Of a DNA stretch of 64,000 nt, positions 52,501 through 61,081 are shown piece by piece (the first letter of the stretch is position 1; every line of letters starts with the position of its first letter). Under the pieces are notes generated by a model. The model saw nothing but the letters and a program-made list of their open reading frames with translations, was not told where the DNA came from and did no database searches. Source of the stretch: JAPKZH01 sp964537875 (GTDB lineage Bacteria; Acidobacteriota; Aminicenantia; Aminicenantales; UBA4085); contig CAZIDN010000005.1 of the NCBI GenBank assembly GCA_964537875.1, forward strand, positions 57,703-121,702. The letters run 5' to 3'. The position numbers and the translations under genes were made by a program.

Positions 52501-53561
52501 CGCCAGGCTTCATTCGTTTGATCTTTGTTATAAGACATTCCACCGAGCCACTCCCCGATCGCTGACGCTGCTTCGGCCTTATAAGCCAGCATCTCGTTCT
52601 TTCTGTTCCAGCGCTTCATGGCGGCCTGCGAGGTGATGGAGCCGGCCGAGTGATTCGTCAATAAGAATTCCCCTTTGTAGGTCGGAAGCATCGTTTTTTG
52701 GGCTGGTGTGAGATCGGAAAAAAGTTGATCGGCCCGGGCCGAGACGATCTTGAAATCATAGCCGGTCTTTAAGCTTTTCTCGATCCATTGAACGGAATCT
52801 TCCGTGGGAGAACCTCCGACGTCGCCCGTCCCGTAGTACATATAGTCGGCATAAACTCCGGTCGAGCCTCCGAGATCGTATATTCTTTTTTTCCAATTCG
52901 CGTTGATGCTCAAATCCTCTTGAACTCTCGAACCATAGCTGCCCGGGTTCAAGGCGGCCGTGACAGATTCTCCGTCGGGGCCGATCCAGGTGCCGACATT
53001 AAAGGGAATGCCGACGGCGGAGCCCCATGATAATTTCTGCGTCGAAAATCCTTTGAGGCCGCAGTGGGCCAGGATCGAGGGAAGCGAGGCGGGGAATCCG
53101 AAGCAGTCCGGAATCATGAATTCCTGACTGGTCACGCCGAGCTCTTTTCGGAAGTAATTAGCGCCTAGAAGGATTTGCCGGATGATGGATTCGTGGGACG
53201 GCGCCAGAACGTCATTTTCTTCCATAGAGGAGCCGGAGGGAAACCAGCGGCCAGCAGCCACATATTTTTTGAGTTTTTCATATTCTTCCGGATAATACTC
53301 CTTCATCATCTTGTAACGGTTGGCACCGCTGAAATTGAACACGTAATCGGGGTATTTCTCGAAGAGCCTGAAATTAAAGACTATCGTGTTCCAGATGTAT
53401 TCGTTGATGGTCGTTTGGTAATCCCACCGCCACTGCGTATCCAGATGGGCATACCCGACCGTGTACAAAACCTTTTCCTTGGACAGGTCATTTTGCTGGG
53501 AAAAAACGGTCAACGAAGAAAGGATGAAAGCGACAAGGCAGAGCCTCAAGAATATTTTCAT
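49533..53561 (-). CDS. Secreted GH38 alpha-mannosidase with discoidin-type C-terminal domains
   Basis: Starting at 53561 gives a signal peptide (IFLRLCLVAFILSSLTVFS) and a 1342-residue enzyme. GH38 zinc and catalytic residues are present: HLDTQW (His39, Asp41), nucleophile Asp152 in MIPDCFGFPASLP, and a later His in LGGQFHDILPGTS. Middle and C-terminal mannosidase beta-domains follow. Extra modules then appear: a chitobiase/Fn3-like segment with HYTLDGSVPTMNSARY and an F5/8 type C domain (WQAFDKDLDVILDMGQVKTL). It would trim mannosides from N-glycans or mannans outside the cytoplasm. An in-frame extension to 53744 is upstream of the signal peptide. Confidence 0.93.
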   Translation of the reverse strand: MKIFLRLCLVAFILSSLTVFSQQNDLSKEKVLYTVGYAHLDTQWRWDYQTTINEYIWNTIVFNFRLFEKYPDYVFNFSGANRYKMMKEYYPEEYEKLKKYVAAGRWFPSGSSMEENDVLAPSHESIIRQILLGANYFRKELGVTSQEFMIPDCFGFPASLPSILAHCGLKGFSTQKLSWGSAVGIPFNVGTWIGPDGESVTAALNPGSYGSRVQEDLSINANWKKRIYDLGGSTGVYADYMYYGTGDVGGSPTEDSVQWIEKSLKTGYDFKIVSARADQLFSDLTPAQKTMLPTYKGEFLLTNHSAGSITSQAAMKRWNRKNEMLAYKAEAASAIGEWLGGMSYNKDQTNEAWRLVLGGQFHDILPGTSIPRAYEFSQNDELLALSQFGHIFADASGSVIRALDTRVQGIPLIVFNPLAVEREDIVEATVAFPKDGPKAVRIFDGDNREVPSQISKVEGNKIAVLFLAKTPSLNYVAFDVRPSDAPCAMATGLKATPTSLENSKYVVKLDPAGDVVSIFDKTANKELLSSPIRLAFHYERPQQWPAWNMDWEDRNKPAAGFVEGPAKIAVVENGPARAALAVERESRHSKFVQVIRLAANGSRDRIEFNTVIDWATKESSLKATFPLTVSNPMATYNWGVGTIERGNNDPVKFEVPSHQWFDLTNKDGRYGVSVLEDCKYGSDKPADNILRSTLLYTPGVRNSYREQGVQDFGKHKILYSLYGHPGDWRAADSNIQAARLNQPLVAFQAVPHPGPLGKTFSFLKVNNRDIVVSAVKKAEIGDDLIVRIVEAKGKAAKNIELAFAAPVVSAREVNGQEQDLANAVVKNGKIVFDVTPYHLKTFALRLKPFEKALPLPQSTPMELPYNVDVISNDKHKADGDFDGSGKSFPAEMLPDTITSGSIHFRLGPKADGANNAVACSGQTINLPVGNFNKLYILAAAGESMAFRGMDAGGAGTGSRAVFKIGGVAVEIPVEVWSGFYGQWDKRLWDGDSAATSFDRGNINYIGVAPGYVRKDRVAFFTTHRHLRNGANDPYMYAYIYQYKIDRPQGATQITFPANERIKIFAITAAHNENEDATPAQPLSDTLIRDRSDYARFQACPKPLISPEKAYIDYSRPLVVALVATDDNAEIHYTLDGSVPTMNSARYTAPISLNQSAVLNAISFDKVKLPSVMATAYFSKSLPVKSVQYVIPPAQRRGGPAGPVASTALIDLVRGTAEAGDRNWQAFDKDLDVILDMGQVKTLQEIMLGCLENNGARVFLPASVEISVSMDNKDYKIVATDSLAVPERAQGPASKNLTYDLKKTQGQYIHIRAKNIGALPKWHPNAAAPNAAAMMNFDEIIVK

Positions 53562-53641
53562 TGGATCACTTCGCAAGAAATACAATTGGCGCGAAAATAT
53601 TTCTGATTCTCTTCTATTTTGTGGCCCCTCTCGTTTTAATC

Positions 53642-56602
53642 TTACTTCTGCGCCGGCGCCGGGGGAGGCGGTGGGTTTAGGTTCTTGAAGTTCAGCATGG
53701 CGTTGAACACCAGGAAGAAGGAGCCATGGGTCTGGTGGCGCCACATGGGATTGAAGCTGAACATGACCACATGGCCGCTGCCCAACGGGGCGTCGACGAG
53801 CGCGGGCGTGTTGGCCAGCTCTTCGCCGCCGGCCAGGCCGCCGCTGATCAGGAGATCATTGACGGCAGAGGCGAAACGGATGATCGTCCTTGCCCGGATG
53901 GCCGCAGGCCCAGGCCCTCTTCCTTCGGGCTGAGCGCTCTCCTTCTGGGTCTTCCGAAATTCCTCGACGGATGCCTTGCCGATGTCCCGGGGCCTGCCCT
54001 GAGGGATATCGGCATCATTGACCCCGCCGCGTCCTGACGGCCGACCCTGAGCGCCGCCCTGGGGCCCCATCATTCCGCCGCCGCCACCGCCGCGTCCGCC
54101 GAACCCGAACCCTCCCATGCCGAACACCGGTGACTGGCTGAAATAGATGCCCAGCGTGTCGTCGTATCCATAGACGATGGGGCTCGTCTTATCGGAGACT
54201 TCGGTTTTGTACACACCGCCGCGCGCCCAGAGGTTCGTTGTTGTCCGGATGGAGGTACCCCCGGCCAGTCCGAACTGGATCGGCAGCGAGGAGCTGTTGG
54301 CAATCGTGATGAACAGACCGCCATCCTTGATGAAATCGCGCAGATGGAGAACGCCCTCGAGATCGATACCGCCGCGCATGTCTTCGGTGGAATCTTCAAC
54401 CCCGATGTTGGGGGTAAGTGGTGTTTTCTTCCATGGGATCGGCTTGTCGCCGGTGAGTCCCGAAACAACACTTAGGGCGTCTCCGGATGCGGGGCCGAAC
54501 AGGATCACGTCGTATTTGTCGCGGAGCCGGGCGTTATCGCGGACGGCGTGGACCGAGACATATTCGTACGGGATTTGGAGATCATCAAGGGCGATGCGCA
54601 CCCATCCCTCGGTCTGGGTAGTCTGCCAAGTATGCATGACGGCGATGCGAGGCACGGCCACCTCGTGAAGGGGAACGTCCGGCACCGCCGGAACGGCATA
54701 AATTGTGAGGCCATACTGCTTTCCAGCCTCATCCAGCAGGCTTTCGAGGTTCCCGGAATTCTCGCCGGCTTTGATGATGAAAGTCCCGGCATTGAATTTT
54801 CTGCCGCTCGACTCGAAGGCTTTTTCCGCGGCTTTGATCTTCAGGTCTTTGTATTTGAACCGGAACGAGGCGATGGCGTTGTCCGCATTGTGGTTGAGAA
54901 GGAAAGCCTGGGCGGCCCCGGTTCCGATGCGGGCTACACCTCCAGGAGCCTTGACCTCGCCCTTGACTAAGGTCATGGGAGCCGAGAGCACGGAGATGTC
55001 CTCGACGCGCACCGTCTTCACGTTGAAAAGCGGCCCGAGGGTCCAGCCGACGTCGTCGTAGGGACGCGGATCATTGACATTGAAGTATTGCTTGTCGAGA
55101 AGCATGTCGGCCATCCGGGAATAGGGCTGGTCCATACGGACGACATAGCTCCCCACGGGATATTCGACGTCTCCCACCTTGAAAGCTTTGTCCGCCCTAT
55201 TCACTTCCACACCTTGAGCCTGCAGAAGTTGAAGGAGGCGGGCCTGCTGACCCGGCCTCGGATCGCTTCCGGGGAAGATGTAGGCGGCCGGACCTTCATT
55301 CTTGGCCTTGGCCACGGAGCGCTTGCTCTTGAGGTAAAAATTTTCCAGGAACCGCTCGCGGTTGGTCGCAATGTAGTTCATGCCGATGAGGAGAGCGCTC
55401 TGCTGCATATTGACGTTGTTGCGAATCGACCACACCGTGGATGCCACGGGAGGGTTCGGACGGAACCAGGCCCGGTCGGGGCTGGCGCTGATGATCCGCG
55501 TGCTGGCGTCGCCCGCGCCTTGGGTCTCGTAGAAACGGCCGATGGCATTATGCCCGTTGGCCGCGTAAAAAGCGTAATTCGGCGCCCAGCCGTCATAGAA
55601 GCCGTGTGTCCAGACACCGGGCACGCCTTCCCGGGTCATGCCGTCGATTTCCTGGTAGGCCAGCTGGTGCCACTCATCGATGACGATCGGGTCCAGCCAG
55701 GCATTATAGGGACCCGTCCCGGTGGAAATGTACAGGAATGAGACGGATTCATGAAGATCGTGCATCACCTGGGGATGATAGCCGAGCTCGACTTTCATGA
55801 TGTTTTTCGACAAAGCCAGGGCGAGGCCGATGTTGTCGCGGTTGTCGTCATGAGCGACGTACTTTCCCCACCAAAGAGGGCTTCTGGGCACCGTAGCTTT
55901 TGGATCCTTACGGGGAGCCATGGCCAAGTCCACGTATTTGTCGCGGCCGTCGACCTCGAGGATCGGGGTGATCATGACGATCGAGTTCTCGCGGATGGTC
56001 TTGATGAACGGCGAATCGTCTACGGCGATGCGGTAGGCAAGCTCCATCAGCATCTCGACCGAGCCGGTTTCCCCAGAATGCATGCCGCCCGTCGCCCAGT
56101 AAATGGGCTTGCCCTGCTTGATCAGGCTCTGGGCAACGGCATCGGTGATCTTCCTAGGATCGGCCAGCTTGGCCGTGATTTCTTTATAGCGGTCCAGGTT
56201 TTTGATCGTGGCATCGTCGGCGATGACGGCCAGGATCCAATCCCTCCCCTCTTCGGTCTTGCCGATCGTGAACACCTTCACTCTCGGCGAGGCATTGGCA
56301 AGAGCCCTCAAATATTTATAGACATCCTGGGAATAGCTGAGGATATTGGGCGCTCCCACGATGTGCCCCAGGACTTCAAGCGGCGTGGGCACTCCCGCCT
56401 TGTAAGGCAGATAGTTCACATATTTCGTGGAGAAATGCGGATCCGTCGTGTACTCGCGGATCTTCTTGGTATATTCCTCATGATTTCTCTGAGGAAAGGC
56501 GGTGGAAAAGACAAGCAGCAGCGCTAGGCCGAGCGCCAGCGGCGCCCTGACCGTCCTCGCCCGCCGTAGGAAACAAACGATTGCCCGTCGATAGGATGCC
56601 AT
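53642..56602 (-). CDS. M14-family zinc carboxypeptidase, secreted
   Basis: 986 residues with a signal peptide (LALGLALLLVFSTAFP). The M14 domain has the zinc ligands His175 and Glu178 in GGMHSGETGSVE. The mid-chain block HPQVMHDLHESVSFLYIS supplies the third histidine. C-terminal beta domains and a Gly-rich stretch (GGFGFGGRGGGGGG) end the protein. Long M14 enzymes of this type are frequent in Acidobacteria and Bacteroidetes and hydrolyse peptides at the C-terminus. Its 3' end overlaps the extended upstream frame of the GH38 gene, but the real GH38 start leaves an 80-base gap, so they probably share a transcript. Confidence 0.93.
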   Translation of the reverse strand: MASYRRAIVCFLRRARTVRAPLALGLALLLVFSTAFPQRNHEEYTKKIREYTTDPHFSTKYVNYLPYKAGVPTPLEVLGHIVGAPNILSYSQDVYKYLRALANASPRVKVFTIGKTEEGRDWILAVIADDATIKNLDRYKEITAKLADPRKITDAVAQSLIKQGKPIYWATGGMHSGETGSVEMLMELAYRIAVDDSPFIKTIRENSIVMITPILEVDGRDKYVDLAMAPRKDPKATVPRSPLWWGKYVAHDDNRDNIGLALALSKNIMKVELGYHPQVMHDLHESVSFLYISTGTGPYNAWLDPIVIDEWHQLAYQEIDGMTREGVPGVWTHGFYDGWAPNYAFYAANGHNAIGRFYETQGAGDASTRIISASPDRAWFRPNPPVASTVWSIRNNVNMQQSALLIGMNYIATNRERFLENFYLKSKRSVAKAKNEGPAAYIFPGSDPRPGQQARLLQLLQAQGVEVNRADKAFKVGDVEYPVGSYVVRMDQPYSRMADMLLDKQYFNVNDPRPYDDVGWTLGPLFNVKTVRVEDISVLSAPMTLVKGEVKAPGGVARIGTGAAQAFLLNHNADNAIASFRFKYKDLKIKAAEKAFESSGRKFNAGTFIIKAGENSGNLESLLDEAGKQYGLTIYAVPAVPDVPLHEVAVPRIAVMHTWQTTQTEGWVRIALDDLQIPYEYVSVHAVRDNARLRDKYDVILFGPASGDALSVVSGLTGDKPIPWKKTPLTPNIGVEDSTEDMRGGIDLEGVLHLRDFIKDGGLFITIANSSSLPIQFGLAGGTSIRTTTNLWARGGVYKTEVSDKTSPIVYGYDDTLGIYFSQSPVFGMGGFGFGGRGGGGGGMMGPQGGAQGRPSGRGGVNDADIPQGRPRDIGKASVEEFRKTQKESAQPEGRGPGPAAIRARTIIRFASAVNDLLISGGLAGGEELANTPALVDAPLGSGHVVMFSFNPMWRHQTHGSFFLVFNAMLNFKNLNPPPPPAPAQK

Positions 56603-56753
56603 GGATCTCCTCCTCTCAAAAAGATGATAAAGAATTGCCTAATACTTATCATTCGGGACAAAACGCTGTCAATAGCCAAGCCTGAGCGGAGCGGCAGCCG
56701 CGCTTCCCATGTAAAATTCGGGGGAAAAATATTGTGACCCGACCTATTGAAAT

Positions 56754-57815
56754 TTAGGACAGTTTCTTCGGGTCGAGGACGACGTGCATGATCCGCTGCC
56801 GCTTCCAGGTGTAGGTGATGTGGACCTTGCCGTCGCCGGCTTGGATGACGGCGGGATAGGAATACTCACCGGGCTTGCTTTCGATGATGACGGCGGTTTT
56901 CCATGATCTGCCGTCTCCAGAAATTCCGACCACGAGCGGTGTGCGACCCCGGGTGACAGGGTTGTAGACGAGCAGTTGCCGGCCGTCCTTAAGCGTTATG
57001 CCGTCAATGCCGGCGTTGGGATTCGGCAGTGGTGTGGCCTTCATCCCGCTCCAGGTTTTCCCGCCATCCTCCGACCAGCACTCGGTGATCCGGCCCTGCC
57101 GGCTGCGGCAAAGGAGCTGCAGGCGGTTCGCCGGATGAAAAAGGACCGTCGGCTGAATGGCGCCGAATTCCTTGCCGTCATTGAGCGGTCCGATCGTTGT
57201 CCAGGTTCGGCCGAGGTCGGTCGTTCCCTCCAAATGAATCCGCCAACTCCCCTCCTCTGTGCTGGACAGGCATAAAAGGGCGCCATCCGGCATCTCTACC
57301 GGCTTGTTCTTGATGGGCCCCAGAATGCCGTCCGGCAGGGGGCGCGGTTTCGACCAGGTCGTCCCGCAGTCGTCAGAAGCCATGATCATCCCCCACCATC
57401 GAGACGGGCTTGGCCCTACCTTGTAGAATAGCAGCAGCGGGCCACGCTTTGATTGGAACAGCACCGGGTTCCAGCAGGGAAACCGCTTTTTCCCGTCTTC
57501 CTGAACGCCGTTGGCGATTTCGACCGGCGCTGACCAGCTTTTGCCGTCATGTCGGGCAAGCCAGATGCCCACGTCGGGGTGCCCTTCTTGCGTCCCGCCA
57601 AACCAGGCCGCAACCAGGCCGCTCTTGGTTTCAGCGATCGTCGAGGCGTGGCAGGAGGGAAAAGGAGCGACATCAAAAATAAATTCGGTTTTTTCCAAGG
57701 CCCCTGGTTTTATTTCGATACTGCTCCACTCGCCGCATCCCTCGGTGAGGAGGACGGTGATGAATAGGACGACCCAAGGAAAACGGCCCGATAGGATGTT
57801 CTTTTTATCCATCAT
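56754..57815 (-). CDS. Sialidase-family BNR lipoprotein
   Basis: The ATG at 57815 follows GGAG by eight bases. A lipoprotein signal ends in LLTEGCGE. The rest is a six-bladed sialidase-like fold with two clear Asp boxes (SDDCGTTWSKP, SEDGGKTWSGM) and others degenerate (GTTDLGRTWTTI). The arginine triad is not obvious, so it may be a non-sialic-acid glycosidase or binding protein; FGGTQEGHPDVGIW resembles sialidase-like proteins of unknown activity. It lies beside GH38 and M14 genes as part of a degradative set. Confidence 0.85.
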   Translation of the reverse strand: MMDKKNILSGRFPWVVLFITVLLTEGCGEWSSIEIKPGALEKTEFIFDVAPFPSCHASTIAETKSGLVAAWFGGTQEGHPDVGIWLARHDGKSWSAPVEIANGVQEDGKKRFPCWNPVLFQSKRGPLLLFYKVGPSPSRWWGMIMASDDCGTTWSKPRPLPDGILGPIKNKPVEMPDGALLCLSSTEEGSWRIHLEGTTDLGRTWTTIGPLNDGKEFGAIQPTVLFHPANRLQLLCRSRQGRITECWSEDGGKTWSGMKATPLPNPNAGIDGITLKDGRQLLVYNPVTRGRTPLVVGISGDGRSWKTAVIIESKPGEYSYPAVIQAGDGKVHITYTWKRQRIMHVVLDPKKLS

Positions 57816-58007
57816 TGTGCTTTCTCCATTCATATCAAAAGAGCGACGGCAAAGCAAATCCCCGGTGATCCTTGCCGATGACTACGAAAATGATGGACAC
57901 GGAGTATCGCCAGGAAACCGGCCTCGAGGCCATTTTCGGCTACCTGGAGGTCTTAAAAAAGGCTGGGCTGATTACCTTTTGATTCGTAAACGTGTCTGCC
58001 AAACCAT

Positions 58008-58097
58008 CTAGTGTAGCGTCTCATTATTTCCTTTCATAAATTCCGGCCTAATTTCGCCTGAAAAACATGTAAAGATATTTGTGAGACAGTACACTAG
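58008..58097. mobile_element. MITE-like element, 90 bp with terminal inverted repeats
   Basis: Ends CTAGTGTAGCGTCTCAT (58008-58024) and the reverse complement of 58081-58097 (CTAGTGTACTGTCTCAC) agree at 14 of 17 bases. The interior is AT-rich and non-coding. The TA at the ends fits insertion at TA or CTAG sites, as with IS630/Tc1-type MITEs (inference). Confidence 0.6.
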
Positions 58098-58558
58098 ATG
58101 CCGGGGAAACAACCCGGGACCCGCACCATCAAGACGGGCACACAAACGGAGCGGAGGATTCGATCCGCTACACTCCCCCAATACCAACGGCTGAGGCCCG
58201 ATCGCCCATGGGTAGCTAATACGATGAGGTCCACCTCATTTTTTTTGGTGTACTCGGCGATAGCCTCCGCGGCCTTTCCTTCCAGAATCTCCGACCGGAC
58301 GATGAGGCCTTTCTCTTTGAGCCGACCCGCGACTTGCTTGAGGTATTTCTCCGCCTCAGATCTTTGCTCCGTTTCCATCTGATGCCGGTCATCCTTGCTA
58401 AAGGCCATGCCGCCTCGAGTGGGGATTTCGAGAGGCTCGATGACCCGGATCAATATGACATCCTTTACCTCACATCCTTTACCGACGGCCTCGACATGGG
58501 GAAGCACACATTCGGCCAGCTTGGAACCATCCAAAGGGGCTACGATTTTTTGGTACAC
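58094..58558 (-). CDS. Universal stress protein (UspA family)
   Basis: A GTG at 58558 with AAGGAGGAG upstream starts VYQKIVAPLDGSKLAE, the classic UspA opening. The ATP-binding signature is present at the end: GRSGLSRWYWGSVADRILR, then VPVLMVR. The protein ends VPGCFPGI, eight residues past the usual end, and its TAG stop belongs to the CTAG end of the MITE at 58097. So the element has supplied a new stop or moved the original one. A cytoplasmic ATP-binding stress response protein. Confidence 0.9.
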   Translation of the reverse strand: MYQKIVAPLDGSKLAECVLPHVEAVGKGCEVKDVILIRVIEPLEIPTRGGMAFSKDDRHQMETEQRSEAEKYLKQVAGRLKEKGLIVRSEILEGKAAEAIAEYTKKNEVDLIVLATHGRSGLSRWYWGSVADRILRSVCVPVLMVRVPGCFPGI

Positions 58559-58755
58559 ATCTCCTCCTTGGGCTAAAAAATCCTTTTCCACGACAAAATC
58601 TAAGTCTTGTAGTGCGTCTTGCCTCCATTTCTTAGAAAGGCTGAATCCGCACTTGCTATCTCAAATTAATCTTATCTCGGCGTGGTCGATCAAGTCAATA
58701 ATTGCTTGACAATTCCGGATGTTTCAATAAAGACTATACGAAAAAGGAGATTGTC

Positions 58756-59640
58756 ATGAAAAAACCGTTTCTTGGGCTGCTCATCCTTTTGGCCTTCTCT
58801 CTTACCGCGCTCGCCCAGAACGAATTTTTGCCCAGGTTCGAACTCCATGCCGTGGGCGGGTATGGGCTATCCCAGTTCAAGGGCGACTCCATCTATTCCT
58901 ACGAATGGAGCTACGAGCTTCTCCAGTCGGTGAAGGAAGACACCCTCGTCTCGATGAAGGCGGAGGGCGGTCTTTTCTTGACGGGAGGCGCTTCTTTTTT
59001 CTTTCATCCGAATTTTGGAATCCAGATCGGCGGCGGCTATTTCTCTTCAAATGTCCCCAACACCGGGTCGTTTACATTCGCTTGGCAGTCGATGCTCTCT
59101 CCGACTGTGACCACTGAGGAGGCCACATGGAACGGCGACGGGAAAATGACCACGATTCCTCTCTTCCTGAACATCGTCGGAAAATTCAGGCTGGGCATGG
59201 TGAATGTCTTTTTGACCGCCGGGCCGACGCTCTACCTCAACAGCTTCGAGTCCAATTCCTTTGTCGGATTCGGAGATTCCTATTACACGATCATTTTGCC
59301 CTATGAATATCAATGGGTGGATGCATTCCAGATCCCCGTCAGCATTCCCAAGACATCCTGGAAATCGTTCGGCGCAAACTTCGGCTTAGGCATCGATATT
59401 GAGGTCTCTCCCGGAGTGGCCATCACGGCGGAAGGCCGCTATTTCCTGATACCAATGAAAAACCTGACCTGGCAGTGGATACCCGGAACCTACGACAGCA
59501 TTTTCTACGACAATTTTGCAGGATGGGAATACACCGAGGATGATTTTGCCGATTTTCAACAGGAGATAAAGCCGTTGGAGGTCAAGCCTTCGTTCTTCTC
59601 TTTTGCTCTTGGTCTCCGGCTCACCTTCGGGCAGAAATAG
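58756..59640 (+). CDS. Outer-membrane beta-barrel-like protein, unknown
   Basis: AAGGAG lies before the ATG at 58756. A signal peptide ends at LTALAQN. The mature chain has aromatic-flanked strands and turns (GGYGLSQFKGDSIYSYEWS, FHPNFGIQIGGGYFSS, NFGLGIDIEVSPGVAITAE) and ends SFALGLRLTFGQK, near a barrel terminus. OmpW/PorT-like barrels of similar size exist, but I cannot assign a family or ligand. Confidence 0.75.
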   Translation: MKKPFLGLLILLAFSLTALAQNEFLPRFELHAVGGYGLSQFKGDSIYSYEWSYELLQSVKEDTLVSMKAEGGLFLTGGASFFFHPNFGIQIGGGYFSSNVPNTGSFTFAWQSMLSPTVTTEEATWNGDGKMTTIPLFLNIVGKFRLGMVNVFLTAGPTLYLNSFESNSFVGFGDSYYTIILPYEYQWVDAFQIPVSIPKTSWKSFGANFGLGIDIEVSPGVAITAEGRYFLIPMKNLTWQWIPGTYDSIFYDNFAGWEYTEDDFADFQQEIKPLEVKPSFFSFALGLRLTFGQK

Positions 59641-59713
59641 CCGGACATGAGACCTCCTTTAAAAAAATATCATTGATTCTCTTCCATTTTATGTGGGAAA
59701 AATCGTCTGGCCC

Positions 59714-59770
59714 ACGATCCGGAAACGGCCTCGTTCTCCATCCGGGTTTTCGACGCCGTTTCCGGATCGT
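59714..59770. terminator. Perfect 16-bp inverted repeat in intergenic gap
   Basis: ACGATCCGGAAACGGC (59714-59729) pairs exactly with GCCGTTTCCGGATCGT (59755-59770), loop 25 bases. It is followed by TGCCCTTTTCT. It could terminate the barrel gene and the CBM9-like gene, which point to it from both sides. The rest of 59641-59971 holds nothing I can identify. Confidence 0.5.
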
Positions 59771-59971
59771 TGCCCTTTTCTACCCAGCCTAAATCGAAAA
59801 GAACCTTTTCGTATAGGTTAGCGCCTTTCTATGGATTTCACTCATAAAATAGGCAGAATGCGAAGTCAAGCTGCAATTCTCTGCGTGACAGTAGGTAGGA
59901 AGCTGATGACTGATAAAAAGGGAACGGTCCTGGGATCGTCCCCTGTCTTTGACGAAGCCGCTAGGATCGGG

Positions 59972-60841
59972 CTATTTATTCGCCGCTAATTGGACATCCA
60001 GCCAGAAGTCATATTGTTTAGGGCTGCCTCCCCCTTGCGACCCGCCGCCCCCGGACACTCCCGACCTCGTGCCGCCGCCACCTCCCCCGCCGCCCGATCG
60101 ATCGTCCGACCCCCCGGTCCAATCAGATGCACCTATGGTTGCGGGAGGAGCGCCCCCACGCTTCGCCGCGGCCTTTTTCATCTCCTCGGTCAGGCCGCCC
60201 CATTGGAACCCGATCTTGATCGCCTGGCCGGCTCCGGCGCCGATGCCAAGCGGCTGGGTTTCATTCTTGGCCAGAGGAATCTTGAATTCATAGGTCCAGG
60301 CATTCTCGATCATTTTGCCTTTGAATAAGGGATAATCAGGGGGTGTTCCGGAGGATGCCGGAAGGATAGCCCCTGTGTTTTTGCCGATCGGCTGCCAGTC
60401 ATATAAATAAAAAATCTTTTGGCCTTGAAGGCTGGCCCTGTCCTGATCCGTAAGCGGCTCGCCCCTCTTCTCCATGATGGCGATCACTTCATCCCCCGTG
60501 ACTTTCCTTTTGTAGAACCGAAGGCCTTGGTCCGTTTTCTTTTTGCCCTCGGTATTAAAATAGATGTTGATGCCCGTAGCCTCGATGTTACTCAAGTATT
60601 TGGGGTCCTTAAAAGCCAAAAAGATATACAAATGACTGCCATCGTTCATGAAGGCATAATCCACTTTGACCCCTTTCTCGGTCAGGAACGCCGCCCCTGT
60701 CCAATCCCCACTGACCCCATCGATGACCGGGGGAGCGACTGTCCAACTGCTTTTAACGATGTCCTTGGAAATCGCCCATCCCCAAAGCAGACACACTGCG
60801 AAAGAGATCAGCGCCCAGCTAAAAACTTTTTTATGTTTCAT
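59972..60841 (-). CDS. Secreted CBM9-like domain protein with Gly-rich linker
   Basis: The start at 60841 has GGAGG upstream and a signal peptide (FSWALISFAVCLLWGWAIS). The mature domain (APPVIDGVSGDWTGAAFLTE, NDGSHLYIFLAFKDPKYLSN) is the DOMON/CBM9 type that binds carbohydrates or heme. Near the end is an unusual Gly/Ser-rich stretch of about 40 residues, then QYDFWLDVQLAANK, the last strand of the CBM9 fold. Long upstream in-frame sequence has no ribosome site. The Gly-rich insert looks like a flexible loop added near the last strand. Confidence 0.8.
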   Translation of the reverse strand: MKHKKVFSWALISFAVCLLWGWAISKDIVKSSWTVAPPVIDGVSGDWTGAAFLTEKGVKVDYAFMNDGSHLYIFLAFKDPKYLSNIEATGINIYFNTEGKKKTDQGLRFYKRKVTGDEVIAIMEKRGEPLTDQDRASLQGQKIFYLYDWQPIGKNTGAILPASSGTPPDYPLFKGKMIENAWTYEFKIPLAKNETQPLGIGAGAGQAIKIGFQWGGLTEEMKKAAAKRGGAPPATIGASDWTGGSDDRSGGGGGGGGTRSGVSGGGGSQGGGSPKQYDFWLDVQLAANK

Positions 60842-61081
60842 GACGACCTCCAATATCTTTCTTAACCTCTTAAAATTATAGCTCTTTTTAACGAATAACA
60901 CAAAAACAAGCGCGGGGCGGGGGATCCACGGCATTGACAAATAGAGCCCATTAAAATAGGCTTTTCTATCCCCCGGAGGAAAGCTTAAAAGATATTTTCT
61001 TGATTGTCTTTGAGGCCAATTCGAAAGAAGTCGGGGAGGGCCTTCGCTCCGCCCACCGATTCCCTCCGAAGTGAGGTCAAC

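Noticed and set aside
57878..57982. A 34-residue plus-strand frame (TEYRQETGLEAIFGYLEVLK)
   Set aside because: Too short, no proper ribosome site and no recognised domain; it may be a scrap of an unrelated gene next to the MITE.
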